64,000 bases of DNA from JACCTU01 sp963788055 (GTDB taxonomy: Bacteria > Actinomycetota > Thermoleophilia > Gaiellales > Gaiellaceae): NCBI GenBank assembly GCA_963788055.1, contig CAWBFA010000002.1:434001-498000 (forward strand). Reading direction: 5' to 3'. A program made the position numbers and the translations under genes. Of this stretch, positions 48,629-56,380 are shown piece by piece; the stretch's first letter is position 1; each line of letters opens with the position of its first letter. The notes under the pieces were generated by a model that did no database searches, had not been told where the DNA came from, and saw nothing but the letters and a program-made list of their open reading frames with translations.

Positions 48629-48808
48629 ATGCGTTTGTGGTGCCAGGAGTGCGGGCGACCCTCAAATCCGGAGGCGAAGGGCTGGCGGCTCTACCGGACC
48701 GACGTCCCGGATGAGGACGACGAGCCCACGCTCGCCGCATACTGCTCCGTCTGTGCATACATCGAGTTCGGCGGCTCGACGAGCACAGAACGTACGGAAT
48801 CCGAGTAG
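48629..48808 (+). CDS. Acidic zinc-ribbon protein
   Basis: 59 aa. MRLWCQECGRPSNPEAKGWR, LYRTDVPDEDDEPTLAAYCS, VCAYIEFGG: two C-x2-C pairs about 35 residues apart, expected to bind one zinc, with the acidic DVPDEDDEPTLAA linker. A broken homologous copy is present on the minus strand at 53.0-53.2 kb. Protein- or nucleic-acid-binding role inferred. Confidence 0.7.
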   Translation: MRLWCQECGRPSNPEAKGWRLYRTDVPDEDDEPTLAAYCSVCAYIEFGGSTSTERTESE

Positions 48809-48852
48809 CTCCAGGTTTAGCGCCCGTTCGGCGTGGGTTTGTCCGCTCTTTA

Positions 48853-48890
48853 GCGGTTGCGCATCTACTGGTCGAGAGCACCGCAACCGC
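48853..48890 (+). promoter_or_regulatory. 9 bp inverted repeat in the leader of the 48908 gene
   Basis: GCGGTTGCG (48853-48861) and CGCAACCGC (48882-48890), a perfect match with a 20-base loop, ending just before the ribosome site. Operator or RNA hairpin. Confidence 0.4.
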
Positions 48891-48907
48891 AATCGAAAGG
48901 ACATCTC

Positions 48908-49189
48908 ATGCAGAAGCGCAACAACAGGACGCCGATCGCAGCCGCCGTCGCATCCATGACGCTCGCCATCGTGGTCAGCCCCACGGCCGCCGCCGGCAGC
49001 GACGTCGCCGGCCACCACGCCTCCGTTTCGACGGAGTCCGACGTGCTTCCCGGCGACAGCTCGGTGCCGTTCTGGCCCCACGAGACGGGAGCGCTGGTCG
49101 GCACGTCTGAGACGTTCATCGACCTCCGCGCCGATGGTTCCTACTACGACCCGTCGATCGGGCGGCGAGTCACGATCAACGTCAAGTGA
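48908..49189 (+). CDS. Small exported protein, unknown function
   Basis: 93 aa with AAAGGA seven bases before the ATG. Signal peptide MQKRNNRTPIAAAVASMTLA-IVVSPTAAAG, then a short mature region (VLPGDSSVPFWPHETGALVG, TSETFIDLRADGSYYDPSIG, RRVTINVK). No Cys; no family recognised. Confidence 0.65.
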   Translation: MQKRNNRTPIAAAVASMTLAIVVSPTAAAGSDVAGHHASVSTESDVLPGDSSVPFWPHETGALVGTSETFIDLRADGSYYDPSIGRRVTINVK

Positions 49190-49203
49190 GATCGGCCGGG
49201 ACG

Positions 49204-50697
49204 CTAGTCGCCGAACTCGAGGAAGCCGATCTCGAGCATCCGGCGAGCGAGGGTAAGACCCGTCGCCCGTGCCGCGTCGCCGTCAACGGCCGCCGCCAGC
49301 GCCTCGTGAAGCGTCCTTGAGCCGTCGAGCTCGCGGATCAATCGCGCCGTGGGTGGATCGAGTTCCGCGGAGAAGGGCAACCCGTTCTCGAGCCGGAGCG
49401 TCAGGTTCTCCGCATGCCAGCGGCCTCCCGCGAAGCGCGTGTCCTGGGTGACGACGGCGTCGTCGACGACGCGTAGTCGCCGGTCGAGGAGCACGTTGTC
49501 CGAGTCGAGCTCGGACAGCCGGTCGTGCGTCTCGAAGAGCTTCCTGACGTGCCGCCCCGCCGGCTGAAGCGCTGCCCGGGGAAGCTGCTGCGCCTCCAGC
49601 AAGCCGTCCCGGCCGTCGCTCCGCTTGCGCAGAACGAGGCACGCATAGCCGAGCTGCTCGATCCCGAGCTCGCGGTAGTACGCGAGCCAACGATCGAGCG
49701 CCGCGGCGTAGGCCTCGGGCCGGTCGAGAAGATCGCGATTCCACACCGTCGCGGTCTCGATCGGGTCGTCCGTCGAGGTGTGGAGCAGGAACGCGTCGCA
49801 CGCCGAACCTTCCAGCCAGCTCCGCGGACGCTCGGCAGGGTCGTCCGGATCGAGCGCCCACGCGATCAGCAGGCATGCGAACCCGCCTGGCGCGAGCGCG
49901 GCCGGTGTGGCCCGCACGACGTGTTCCGAGACGGCGTCGCCGAGCATGCCGCTGTCCCGGAACAGATACGCGCTCTCGGGCGAGACGACGTATGGCGGGT
50001 TGGCGACGACGAGGTCGAACTGCTCGCCTTCGACCGGCTCGAAGAAGCTGCCGGATCGCGTCTGCAAGTTCTCGACGCCGTTGAGCGCTGCGTTGAACGC
50101 CGCGTAGCCGAGCGCCCTCTCGTTCACGTCCGTCGCGACCACGTGCTCCGCGTGCGCCGCGAGCAGGATCGCCTGGATCCCGTTACCGGTGCAGAGGTCG
50201 AGAGCACGCTCGCCCTCGCCGCGAACCGTCAGATGGGCGAGAGCGACCGACGGGCGGTGCACGCCCGGCACGTGGTCGGCGTGCGCTTCTGCCGCGCCCG
50301 CATGATCGGACGCGATCAGCAGCTCGTCGTGAGGGACGAGGCGGGCCGCCCCGTGCACGACCTCTGCGTCCTGGACGAGCAACCCGGCTCCCACGAGGCG
50401 TTCCTGCAGCTGCGTGCCCACGAGCTCATCCAGGCGCAGGTGTGTAACGGGAACGCCGAGCAGGAAGAGTCGGAGAAGCACGGCCTGCTCGTCCGAGTCG
50501 CCGAGCCGTCGCAGGTACGACGGCAACTCCGGCGAGCGCGCGAGGAGCTGGTCGCCGGTCGCCAGCCGCTGCTGGATCCGGTTCGGCTCGTAGCCCGCAT
50601 CCCGAAGCAGCCGGGCGAGCTCGACCGCCGCCTGCAGGCTCTCCGCGCGCGGCGGGTCGGGGCGCCCGGGCGGGGGGACGGCGCGGACGGGCTCCAC
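49204..50697 (-). CDS. Class I methyltransferase with NPPY motif (HemK-like core)
   Basis: 497 aa. Central domain: RALDLCTGNGIQAILLAAHA (motif I), VVATDVNERALGYAAFNAAL, FDLVVANPPYVVSP with the NPPY signature of enzymes that methylate amide or exocyclic N (HemK/PrmC, DNA or RNA N6). It has a ~150-residue N-terminal helical domain and a ~190-residue C-terminal extension (LRLENGLPFSAELDPPTARL ...), unlike PrmC. Substrate open: a protein Gln, rRNA base or small molecule. It starts 25 bases after the Hcp-like gene on the same strand. Confidence 0.82.
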   Translation of the reverse strand: MEPVRAVPPPGRPDPPRAESLQAAVELARLLRDAGYEPNRIQQRLATGDQLLARSPELPSYLRRLGDSDEQAVLLRLFLLGVPVTHLRLDELVGTQLQERLVGAGLLVQDAEVVHGAARLVPHDELLIASDHAGAAEAHADHVPGVHRPSVALAHLTVRGEGERALDLCTGNGIQAILLAAHAEHVVATDVNERALGYAAFNAALNGVENLQTRSGSFFEPVEGEQFDLVVANPPYVVSPESAYLFRDSGMLGDAVSEHVVRATPAALAPGGFACLLIAWALDPDDPAERPRSWLEGSACDAFLLHTSTDDPIETATVWNRDLLDRPEAYAAALDRWLAYYRELGIEQLGYACLVLRKRSDGRDGLLEAQQLPRAALQPAGRHVRKLFETHDRLSELDSDNVLLDRRLRVVDDAVVTQDTRFAGGRWHAENLTLRLENGLPFSAELDPPTARLIRELDGSRTLHEALAAAVDGDAARATGLTLARRMLEIGFLEFGD

Positions 50698-50721
50698 GGC
50701 TGGGCGCTCGGTCGAGTCGCG

Positions 50722-51207
50722 CTAGAAGGTCTTGTTCGTCTTCAGGTCGTACCGGAACTGGACGGCCGTCCCCAAGGAGCCGTCGGCCTTCTGCGGCTTG
50801 TACTCGACCTCGAGCTTGGCGAAGTTGAACGACACCGACTCGGTCGGGACGAACGCGTCCTCGGATCCGCCCGTCTGGAACGAGCTGACGAGGACATCCT
50901 GAAACTTGAACGTCAGGTATTCCTGCTGGCCCTTGCCGGCTTTGCGGGCCGAGAGCGTGGCCGTCTTGATGTGCTGCCCGGTGGCGCAGGCTTTCATGAG
51001 ACCGATGCTCGCCCTGTTCAGGCCCATCACGAAATGGAAGTCCTGCATCGAGACCTTGCCGGCTCCCACGCCGCCACCAGACGGGCCGGCACCGGCGTGG
51101 GTCTCGCCCCAGCTCCACGACTCGACGTCGATCTCATCCTTGTGCTTGGCATCGGTGCTCTCACCCTTGATGCCGTCGAACTTGATGAAGTAGTCGACCG
51201 CCGCCAT
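50722..51207 (-). CDS. Hcp-like protein (T6SS tube-protein family), orphan
   Basis: 161 aa. Start AVDYFIKFDGIKGESTDAKH, then KDEIDVESWSWGETHAGAGP, VSMQDFHFVMGLNRASIGLM, KACATGQHIKTATLSARKAG, QQEYLTFKFQDVLVSSFQTG, ESVSFNFAKLEVEYKPQ: all hallmarks of Hcp1. GGGGAGGAG ribosome site. No other type VI secretion gene is present, as expected for an actinobacterium. Stand-alone Hcp-fold proteins of unknown role occur in Thermoleophilia and other Gram-positives. Could form hexameric rings. Confidence 0.88.
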   Translation of the reverse strand: MAAVDYFIKFDGIKGESTDAKHKDEIDVESWSWGETHAGAGPSGGGVGAGKVSMQDFHFVMGLNRASIGLMKACATGQHIKTATLSARKAGKGQQEYLTFKFQDVLVSSFQTGGSEDAFVPTESVSFNFAKLEVEYKPQKADGSLGTAVQFRYDLKTNKTF

Positions 51208-51290
51208 CGTGTCTCCTCCCCGGCCCGCTCGCGCCGATCGTACCCGAGCTGCGGACGGCGGAAGACCCTTTCCTTCAAGCCCTTAGGACA

Positions 51291-51311
51291 AAACCCCCGC
51301 CGGAGCGGGGA
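51291..51311 (-). terminator. Rho-independent terminator after the 51336 gene
   Basis: CCCCGC / GCGGGG with a 4-base loop, followed on the minus strand by GTTTTG. Confidence 0.65.
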
Positions 51312-51335
51312 CCCACGCCGACCACTTCGAGAGAG

Positions 51336-51677
51336 CTACGCGGGAGGAGCCGTCGGGTACCGGCTGTCGTACTGGGATTTCGCGTATCTCGAGCTGTACG
51401 AAGCGATGTCGAGCAGAACACCCAACGCGACGACCAACCACTCGGCACCCGAAACGCCCCCGACCGCGGACCACATCAAGACGTAAGCGAGAGTCGTCCA
51501 CGGAAGAAACAGCAGTCCGAGCAGCGGCAGGATCCAGGAATCGAACGCCGCGTCCACGCGGTCCCCGAAGAGCCACCACAGAAGCAACGCGATACGGGGT
51601 CCCAGGCCGAACGCTGTGAGAAAGAGACAGCACACGCGAGCCACTGTCCCAGGTCTCGTGCTCGGAGTCAATGTCAC
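51336..51677 (-). CDS. Small membrane protein, unknown function
   Basis: 113 aa, three hydrophobic helices (ARVCCLFLTAFGLGPRIALL, ILPLLGLLFLPWTTLAYVLM, EWLVVALGVLLDIASY) and a Tyr/Ser/Arg tail. The phrases LLGLLFLPWTTLAYVLMW resemble small actinobacterial membrane proteins of unknown role. GTG start, no clear ribosome site. Confidence 0.6.
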   Translation of the reverse strand: MTLTPSTRPGTVARVCCLFLTAFGLGPRIALLLWWLFGDRVDAAFDSWILPLLGLLFLPWTTLAYVLMWSAVGGVSGAEWLVVALGVLLDIASYSSRYAKSQYDSRYPTAPPA

Positions 51678-51876
51678 CCCGGGCCAGGAGTGCCTAAGCC
51701 TCCTTGACTAGAGCCGCGCCCTTGAGGGCGCGCTTGCGTCATCGTTCGGCTTACGTGCCGAGTTCCGAGAGCCAGCGCAGCGCGCTCAGGCTGGGGATGA
51801 AGCAGTACTCCGCCGCGGTTGACCACGAACGCCGGCAGCTGGGGCAGGCGGCGGCGGATGGCGCCGTTGGGGATGG

Positions 51877-52127
51877 TGCAGCTGCGCGGAGCGCGCTGCG
51901 CCGAGACTGCAGCTTGCCTCTCGTCGTCGTGAAGACGAGCGCGTCGGCGTGCACGCGGCGAAGGTCCTTCCCGGCTTGCGTCGAGCGATGCTCGACCAGC
52001 CGCGCGCAAGCGCCGGGAGCAGTGGAACCGTCGCTGCGCTTGCAGTCGACTTCGCCGCGACGCGTGCACCATCGGCACCTAGTTGGCCGCTCACGGTCAG
52101 CGTGCGCGCTTGGAAGTCGACGTCCAT
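51877..52127 (-). pseudogene. Remnant of a tyrosine recombinase (integrase)
   Basis: Frame 1 gives DVDFQARTLTVSGQLGADGA, RVAAKSTASAATVPLLPAL; near 52007 the reading moves to another frame, LVEHRSTQAGKDLRRVHADA, LVFTTTRGKLQSRRSALRA. This is the core-domain segment between the catalytic Arg and the HxxR box of actinobacterial phage-type integrases. No start, no catalytic Arg, HxxR or Tyr remains. The rest of 51678-52327 holds no recognisable intact gene. Confidence 0.6.
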
Positions 52128-52327
52128 GGGGCGAGTTGCCGATGTTTCCGATGAGCGGGCGGACATCTCGGCGCATGCAGCACGTTCTGAGCTCGCGCAC
52201 GCGGGCGCGAAAACCTGCGCTACGTGTGTCGGGGCCGGCACGGTTGACTGCACGCCGAGCAGCGGCCCGCCAACCGAACGCATCGTCGTCTGAGCCGACC
52301 TCGCAATCCTGGCAGGTCAACCGCACG

Positions 52328-52699
52328 TCAGGACGGCTCGCATCGCCGCCGGGCATCCACGATCTCGTCGGGCGTCCACGCGCGCGATTCCGTCAGCTCC
52401 TCCGCGAGCTTGCGCACTTCTCGGCGGCTGTTGCGCGCTGCAGAGCGCAACAGGTTGAAGGCGTCGAGGATCGTGAGGTCGAACCGCTCGGCAAGCATCC
52501 CGACGGCACGCTCGATGGCGACCCGCGAGTCGAGCGCCGACTGAAGCTGGCCGATGGTCACCCGGAGCTCGTCGACCTTGCGCGCCTGTCCGTCGGCATA
52601 AAGGGTCAGGCGCGTGATCTCGGCGGCAGCCTCCGCGCTCGCAGGGTGTCCGTCCAACGCAGCGGTGGGCTCGTCGACTCTGTGGGAACTCTCTGGCAC
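52328..52699 (-). CDS. ANTAR-domain protein
   Basis: 123 aa from GTG 52699 with AAGGG upstream (the frame is open to 52795). Helical N-terminal part (ASAEAAAEITRLTLYADGQA) then the ANTAR RNA-binding domain: LQSALDSRVAIERAVGMLAE, RFDLTILDAFNLLRSAARNS, RREVRKLAEELTES. ANTAR domains bind paired hexaloop RNA hairpins and act as antiterminators. There is no receiver or GAF domain, so the signal input is unclear. Confidence 0.82.
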   Translation of the reverse strand: MPESSHRVDEPTAALDGHPASAEAAAEITRLTLYADGQARKVDELRVTIGQLQSALDSRVAIERAVGMLAERFDLTILDAFNLLRSAARNSRREVRKLAEELTESRAWTPDEIVDARRRCEPS

Positions 52700-52940
52700 G
52701 GCCCTACCCTTCGCGCCGTTGCGAGGAATGCGCTTAGGGGCAAAACCCTGGGCCCGAGGAGAACGGCGTAACGGGACGAGCGCGCTACGGTCCACGATAC
52801 TCTCTCGTCCGGCGGATTGTGCTGGCCGTCACGTTTTGATAGACAGGGTGGTGCGCCTAGACCTCGCGCTGGGACCCGTGCCGCAGATTGCGCCGGCCCT
52901 TTCACTGGGAACAGACGCCGTACGAAGAGGGTCCGCCGTA

Positions 52941-52968
52941 CGCGGCGCGCGCGGGGCCGCGCGCCGCG
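52941..52968. repeat. 11 bp perfect GC hairpin
   Basis: CGCGGCGCGCG / CGCGCGCCGCG around CGGGGC, in the gene-poor stretch between the ANTAR gene and the broken zinc-ribbon copy. Otherwise 52700-53013 shows no gene I can support. Confidence 0.5.
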
Positions 52969-53013
52969 ACGGCGGCTCTTCACGAGCTGCGGCCCAGACC
53001 CCGCCGTCGGCTC

Positions 53014-53160
53014 TCACGGGAGGTTTGTGTGGCCTGGGTCGATACGGCGGACCAGGCCAAACTCCCGCTCAGCACAGACCGGGCAGTAGCCGCGAGCGTC
53101 GGCTCGTCGTCCTCGTCAGGGACGTCTTCGTTTGTCGACGATGCAACCGCGCTGGCCCAC
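53014..53160 (-). pseudogene. Broken copy of the acidic zinc-ribbon protein
   Basis: EDVPDEDDEPTLAA followed, after a one-base frame change, by YCPV-CAEREFGLVRRIDPGH and a stop at 53014. It matches the second half of the 48629 protein (DVPDEDDEPTLAAYCSVCA) and keeps one C-x2-C. The N-terminal Cys pair is lost or unrecognisable. Confidence 0.55.
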
Positions 53161-53329
53161 CCACCGACCCCGAGGCAGGCCAGCTCCCTCTTGGTCAGGC
53201 CGCGGCCCGGCACACCGACGGGGCGACGCAACAATCCGTGGCCAACGCGGGCGGAACGAAAACTGAGCGCAGCCATTTGCAGCCACGAAGCGAAACGCAA
53301 GACGCGGACGACTGACCGCAGAAACAGAA

Positions 53330-53350
53330 AAGCCCCGACTAGCGGGGCTT
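53330..53350 (-). terminator. Rho-independent terminator beside the left attachment site
   Basis: AAGCCCCG / CGGGGCTT, 8 bp stem with loop CTAGT, followed by TTC on the minus strand. Probably the original terminator of tRNA-Val, now 4.8 kb from the tRNA because of the insertion. Confidence 0.7.
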
Positions 53351-53358
53351 CTGTGAGG

Positions 53359-53382
53359 TGGGCGGTACTGGGCTCGAACCAG
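53359..53382 (+). repeat. Left attachment-site repeat (att), 24 bp
   Basis: Identical to 58128-58151. Corresponds to the T arm and 3' acceptor strand of tRNA-Val, without the rest of the tRNA. Confidence 0.85.
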
Positions 53383-53591
53383 GCCGAGGGGTGAACGACT
53401 AGGGCCAACGAGCGGCCACTATTCCCGCGATTTGCAGGGGGAGGTTGGGTCACGGGCCGAGGGTCAGGACCAACCAGAAACGACCGGTTCCAACCCTGCG
53501 CTTGGACAGCCGTTGGACGATGATCGACCGCGATTAGCCGACGACCCGCGTAGCAAGCGCGGGCCGTCGATAACAGCTCCGACTCCGCCTG

Positions 53592-54513
53592 ATGTGGCAG
53601 GCGATGAGCCGTCCGGCTGACCGTACTGGGTCGGCGGTGGCCGGCGCGAGTGTGCTTCGTCTCGCCGGTCAGGGCGCTCACGTCTGGCACCGGTGCAAGT
53701 GCGGACGGGCGATACCTCTGGACGTCAAGCGCTGCAGCGCTCGAACGTGCCCGGAGTTCGCGCCGACCTGGGCGCGCGACACGAGGCGGCGGCTGCTGGG
53801 AGAACCTCCGTCCGCTCAAGCTTACGGTGATGTTCGACGTCACCCCTCCTGGGCGCGACGTGTACCCGTTCGATCCCGCGTACTGCCGGCACGGTGCCGG
53901 CGTCAAGTGCTCAGGGCCGATTGGCTGCCGCGTGAATCCCACAGTGGCGCGCGTCTTCAATGAGGACGCAGGCCCGAACTGGAGCAAGCTTCACCGCGCG
54001 GCGAGCAAGCGCGCGAAGGATCAAACCGCCTACAAGGGTCGCCTGAGGGCGCGTGTGTGGGAGAAGCAGAAGCGCGGTCTCGCGCACATGCACGGTGTTC
54101 TTTCGGTGGGGACGCCGGGGGAGCTCTCGTGGGCAAAGGCGTACGTCGAAGCACTTGACGAGCTCGCACCGAGGTATGGGTTCGGATTCGTAGACGGCTG
54201 GGACAAGATCAGCCGCAAGTTCTGGCCTGGCGGTCAGGCTGGCGCGTACCTCTCCAGCTACTTCGTCGGCGGGGCCGGCCACAAGGCTTCGATCACCGAG
54301 AACGTCCTAGCCGGCGACCTCCCGCGCCTTGTCGTCTACCTCGACCGCGAACTCACCCTGCGGACGCGGTGCACGATGCGGAACCTGCGTAACGCCCGGC
54401 GGGTCTGGGCCTGGCTCAACGGCCTCATCCCCGACCCGGGGCTCGACGCGTGGGATGAGCTCATAGCCGTCTGCCTGCTGGATCGGAAACCGCCACCTGC
54501 GCGAGGCCCCTGA
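53592..54513 (+). CDS. Replication-initiator-like protein of the integrative element (one frameshift near 53800)
   Basis: Frame 1 (ATG 53592) encodes a Cys-rich start, HRCKCGRAIPLDVKRCSART, then CPEFAPTWARDTRRRLL; one extra G near 53800 moves it to frame 2, ENLRPLKLTVMFDVTPPGRD, VARVFNEDAGPNWSKLHRAA, KRGLAHMHGVLSV, GQAGAYLSSYFVGGAGHKAS, ITENVLAGDLPRLVVYLDRE, ending at 54513. The AHMHG (H-x-H) box plus a downstream YLSSYF helix is the arrangement of rolling-circle Rep proteins of actinobacterial plasmids, with an N-terminal zinc-binding part as in RepSA-type proteins. Assignment is by motif order; a nicking Tyr cannot be fixed. Confidence 0.6.
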
Positions 54514-54649
54514 TCGGCGCGGCGGCGGCGTCCGGCGGGAGCCGGTCGCCGGCGCGCCGAGGGACTACCGCCTATCCGATTGCTGCATCGCCCAGTACTT
54601 GACAGCTGTCTGCCGAGATTGCTCCAGTCGTGACGACTTGTCAAACTCG

Positions 54650-54760
54650 TTGTCTGTGGCCGACCTTGCCGGGTTCTGGAGCTACGTGCGAGCCGACGAC
54701 GAAGCCAAGGGTGGCCGCATTACTCGACTTGATCACGTAGACCACGCGGGTAACCGCTGA
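54650..54760 (+). pseudogene. TIR-like N-terminal fragment
   Basis: ~36 codons: LSVADLAGFWSYVRADDEAK, GGRITRL, then a stop. The phrase FWSYVxADDEAxGGRI resembles the first strand and helix of bacterial TIR-domain proteins. Nothing similar follows in any frame, so it is a truncated remnant. The rest of 54514-54927 shows no supported gene. Confidence 0.35.
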
Positions 54761-54927
54761 TCCAGGCCAAGCGACAGCACGCTCGCGCAGGCGAGGCACC
54801 TCGTTCCATCTGTACCGCGTGCCATCACTAGGGACGAACTGTGCTGGGCGTCGGGGACCTGCTGGGAAAGGGAGCGCGCCGGACGAGCACGTCCGCGCTC
54901 GCAACTGAGACGGACACACCGATCGCG

Positions 54928-55992
54928 CTAGCGGCTGTTCGGCTCCTTCGGCGGCGAGTCATGCGGTAGGGACGTTCTCAGATGTGCTTTGACCGACGGT
55001 GCCGGCACGAGCTCGTGCTCGCTGGCGTGCATGATCTTCGGCTCAAGGCAGATCTTCTCCAGGACCTGCGCCGCACTAAGGATTGCGTTGAGCATCGGCA
55101 CCCGATCCGCGTCGGGTAGATCGGGCATGCTTGCGAGCGTCTGGGCCATCCCGGAAATGATCTGGAGAGGATTCGCCATTCGGTGGCGCACGAGCTGCGT
55201 GTAGTGGTAGAGGGCTCGCTGGTACTCGTCGCTGTCGCTCGTTGCCTCTGCGAGCTTCGCGGCCGCAACGACAAGCTGTTCATCCGCCTTGTGCATCATC
55301 CGGTCTGCATCCTCCGCCTTATGGTCAGCCATCGCCATGTGCGCCGATGCTGCAAGGAGATGTTTCTGGGCCGAACTCATGTGCACCTGGGCTTCAGCGA
55401 GCCGGTCATCTGCCGCACGTGCTCTCTCGTCGGCCGTATGGGTGCGGGCATCGGCGTGGAGGCTTTGTGCTTCCGCCGCGGCTTCTTGGGCATCGACTGC
55501 GGCGCCGCGTGCGATCGCGTCGATTGAGCGGGCATTCGCGCCGACCTCACGAGCGTTCGCGGCAAGCTCTCGCGCGTCGGCGTCGGCTTCGCGAGCGTCT
55601 GCGGTGACGCCGCGCGCGTCGGCTTCCTGCTCACGGGTGTCCGCCGCGACGCCTCGAGCGTCTGCGACGCCCTCTCGCTCATCGGCGTCGGCTTCCCGAG
55701 CGGCGGCCGTGACGACGCGCGCGTCGGCGTCCGAGGTTCGAGCGTCTGCCGCGCGCTCTCGCGCGTCGGCGTCAGCTTCGCGGGCATCCGCGGTCACGCC
55801 ACGCGCATCGGCCTTCTGCTCACGCGTGTCCGCGGCCAGGCCGCGGGCGTCGGCGGCTAGCTCGCGCTCGTCAGCGTCGGACTCGCGGGCATCAGCCGCA
55901 CGGCCGCGTACATCCGCCTCGGCCTTTCGCGCATCGATCTCAGCGCCTCTCTCGTCCGCATCCGACGTGTCGCCGTCGCCATTCTCTCGCAT
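54928..55992 (-). CDS. Heptad-repeat coiled-coil protein with histidine-kinase-type dimerisation helix
   Basis: 354 aa. Residues ~10-190 are near-uniform 7-residue repeats of the form ADAREAD / ADARGVA, a very long Ala/Asp/Arg coiled coil. The C-terminal part has YQRALYHYTQLVRHRMANPL, QIISGMAQTLASMPDLPDAD, RVPMLNAILSAAQVLEKI, which matches a HisKA-like H box (RHRMANPLQII). There is no ATPase domain, sensor or membrane helix. A TAGGCT box ends 6 bases before the ATG. Possibly a phosphotransfer or scaffold protein; function open. Confidence 0.75.
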   Translation of the reverse strand: MRENGDGDTSDADERGAEIDARKAEADVRGRAADARESDADERELAADARGLAADTREQKADARGVTADAREADADARERAADARTSDADARVVTAAAREADADEREGVADARGVAADTREQEADARGVTADAREADADARELAANAREVGANARSIDAIARGAAVDAQEAAAEAQSLHADARTHTADERARAADDRLAEAQVHMSSAQKHLLAASAHMAMADHKAEDADRMMHKADEQLVVAAAKLAEATSDSDEYQRALYHYTQLVRHRMANPLQIISGMAQTLASMPDLPDADRVPMLNAILSAAQVLEKICLEPKIMHASEHELVPAPSVKAHLRTSLPHDSPPKEPNSR

Positions 55993-55998
55993 CAGGAA

Positions 55999-56004
55999 AG
56001 CCTA
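55999..56004 (-). promoter_or_regulatory. -10 box TAGGCT before the heptad-repeat gene
   Basis: Ends 6 bases before ATG 55992 on the minus strand. The stretch 56005-56343 between the two divergent units of the element shows no gene I can support. Confidence 0.5.
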
Positions 56005-56343
56005 GTTCTCGCCGCCTAAGAAGGGTAGGGCCGAAATGTGGCGACGAGGCGGCAGGCGCGCGGCCTCCAGTCGCTCAGGTGTCATTCCCGCACCTGGCCC
56101 AGGCGACACTCGAGAACTTTGAGAGAGTGCAGCTGTGCCCGAGGACTACTTCGGTGAGCAGGTGGCCGAGCGATTTTGACGAGCGCTACGCCCATGAGGC
56201 CAGCCCTTGCCGTGGTTGACCCTATCGTTGCCTTCCTCGCTGACCTTGCTCGCGGCGGTGCCGCGCTCGCCTGAGAGGCCTGAGAGCTGACGTTCCGAAC
56301 GCTGGGACAGGCCAGCGAATCCTGGTGCCACGGCCTCCGTCGC

Positions 56344-56373
56344 TTGACAGTCATCCGGATCGTCTGACATAGT
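56344..56373 (+). promoter_or_regulatory. TTGACA-N18-CATAGT promoter of the integrase operon, with TGAC palindromes
   Basis: TTGACA (56344-56349), 18 bases, CATAGT (56368-56373), then 7 bases to GTG 56381: leaderless. Repeated TGAC/GTCA half-sites run from 56345 to 56397, including CTGAC...GTCAG around the -10 box and TGACGTCA across the start codon, so the promoter is probably repressed by an element- or host-coded dimer. Confidence 0.6.
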
Positions 56374-56380
56374 TCGTCAG

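Noticed and set aside
50722..51207. Type VI secretion locus
   Set aside because: Only an Hcp-like protein is present; no VgrG, TssB/C, ClpV or membrane-complex gene is visible.
52614..53315. Plus-strand frame with a CRRC...C-like segment over 53.1 kb
   Set aside because: It is opposite the minus-strand DVPDEDDEPTLAA/YCPVC match to the zinc-ribbon gene, which is more specific. The plus frame has no ribosome site or wider motif.
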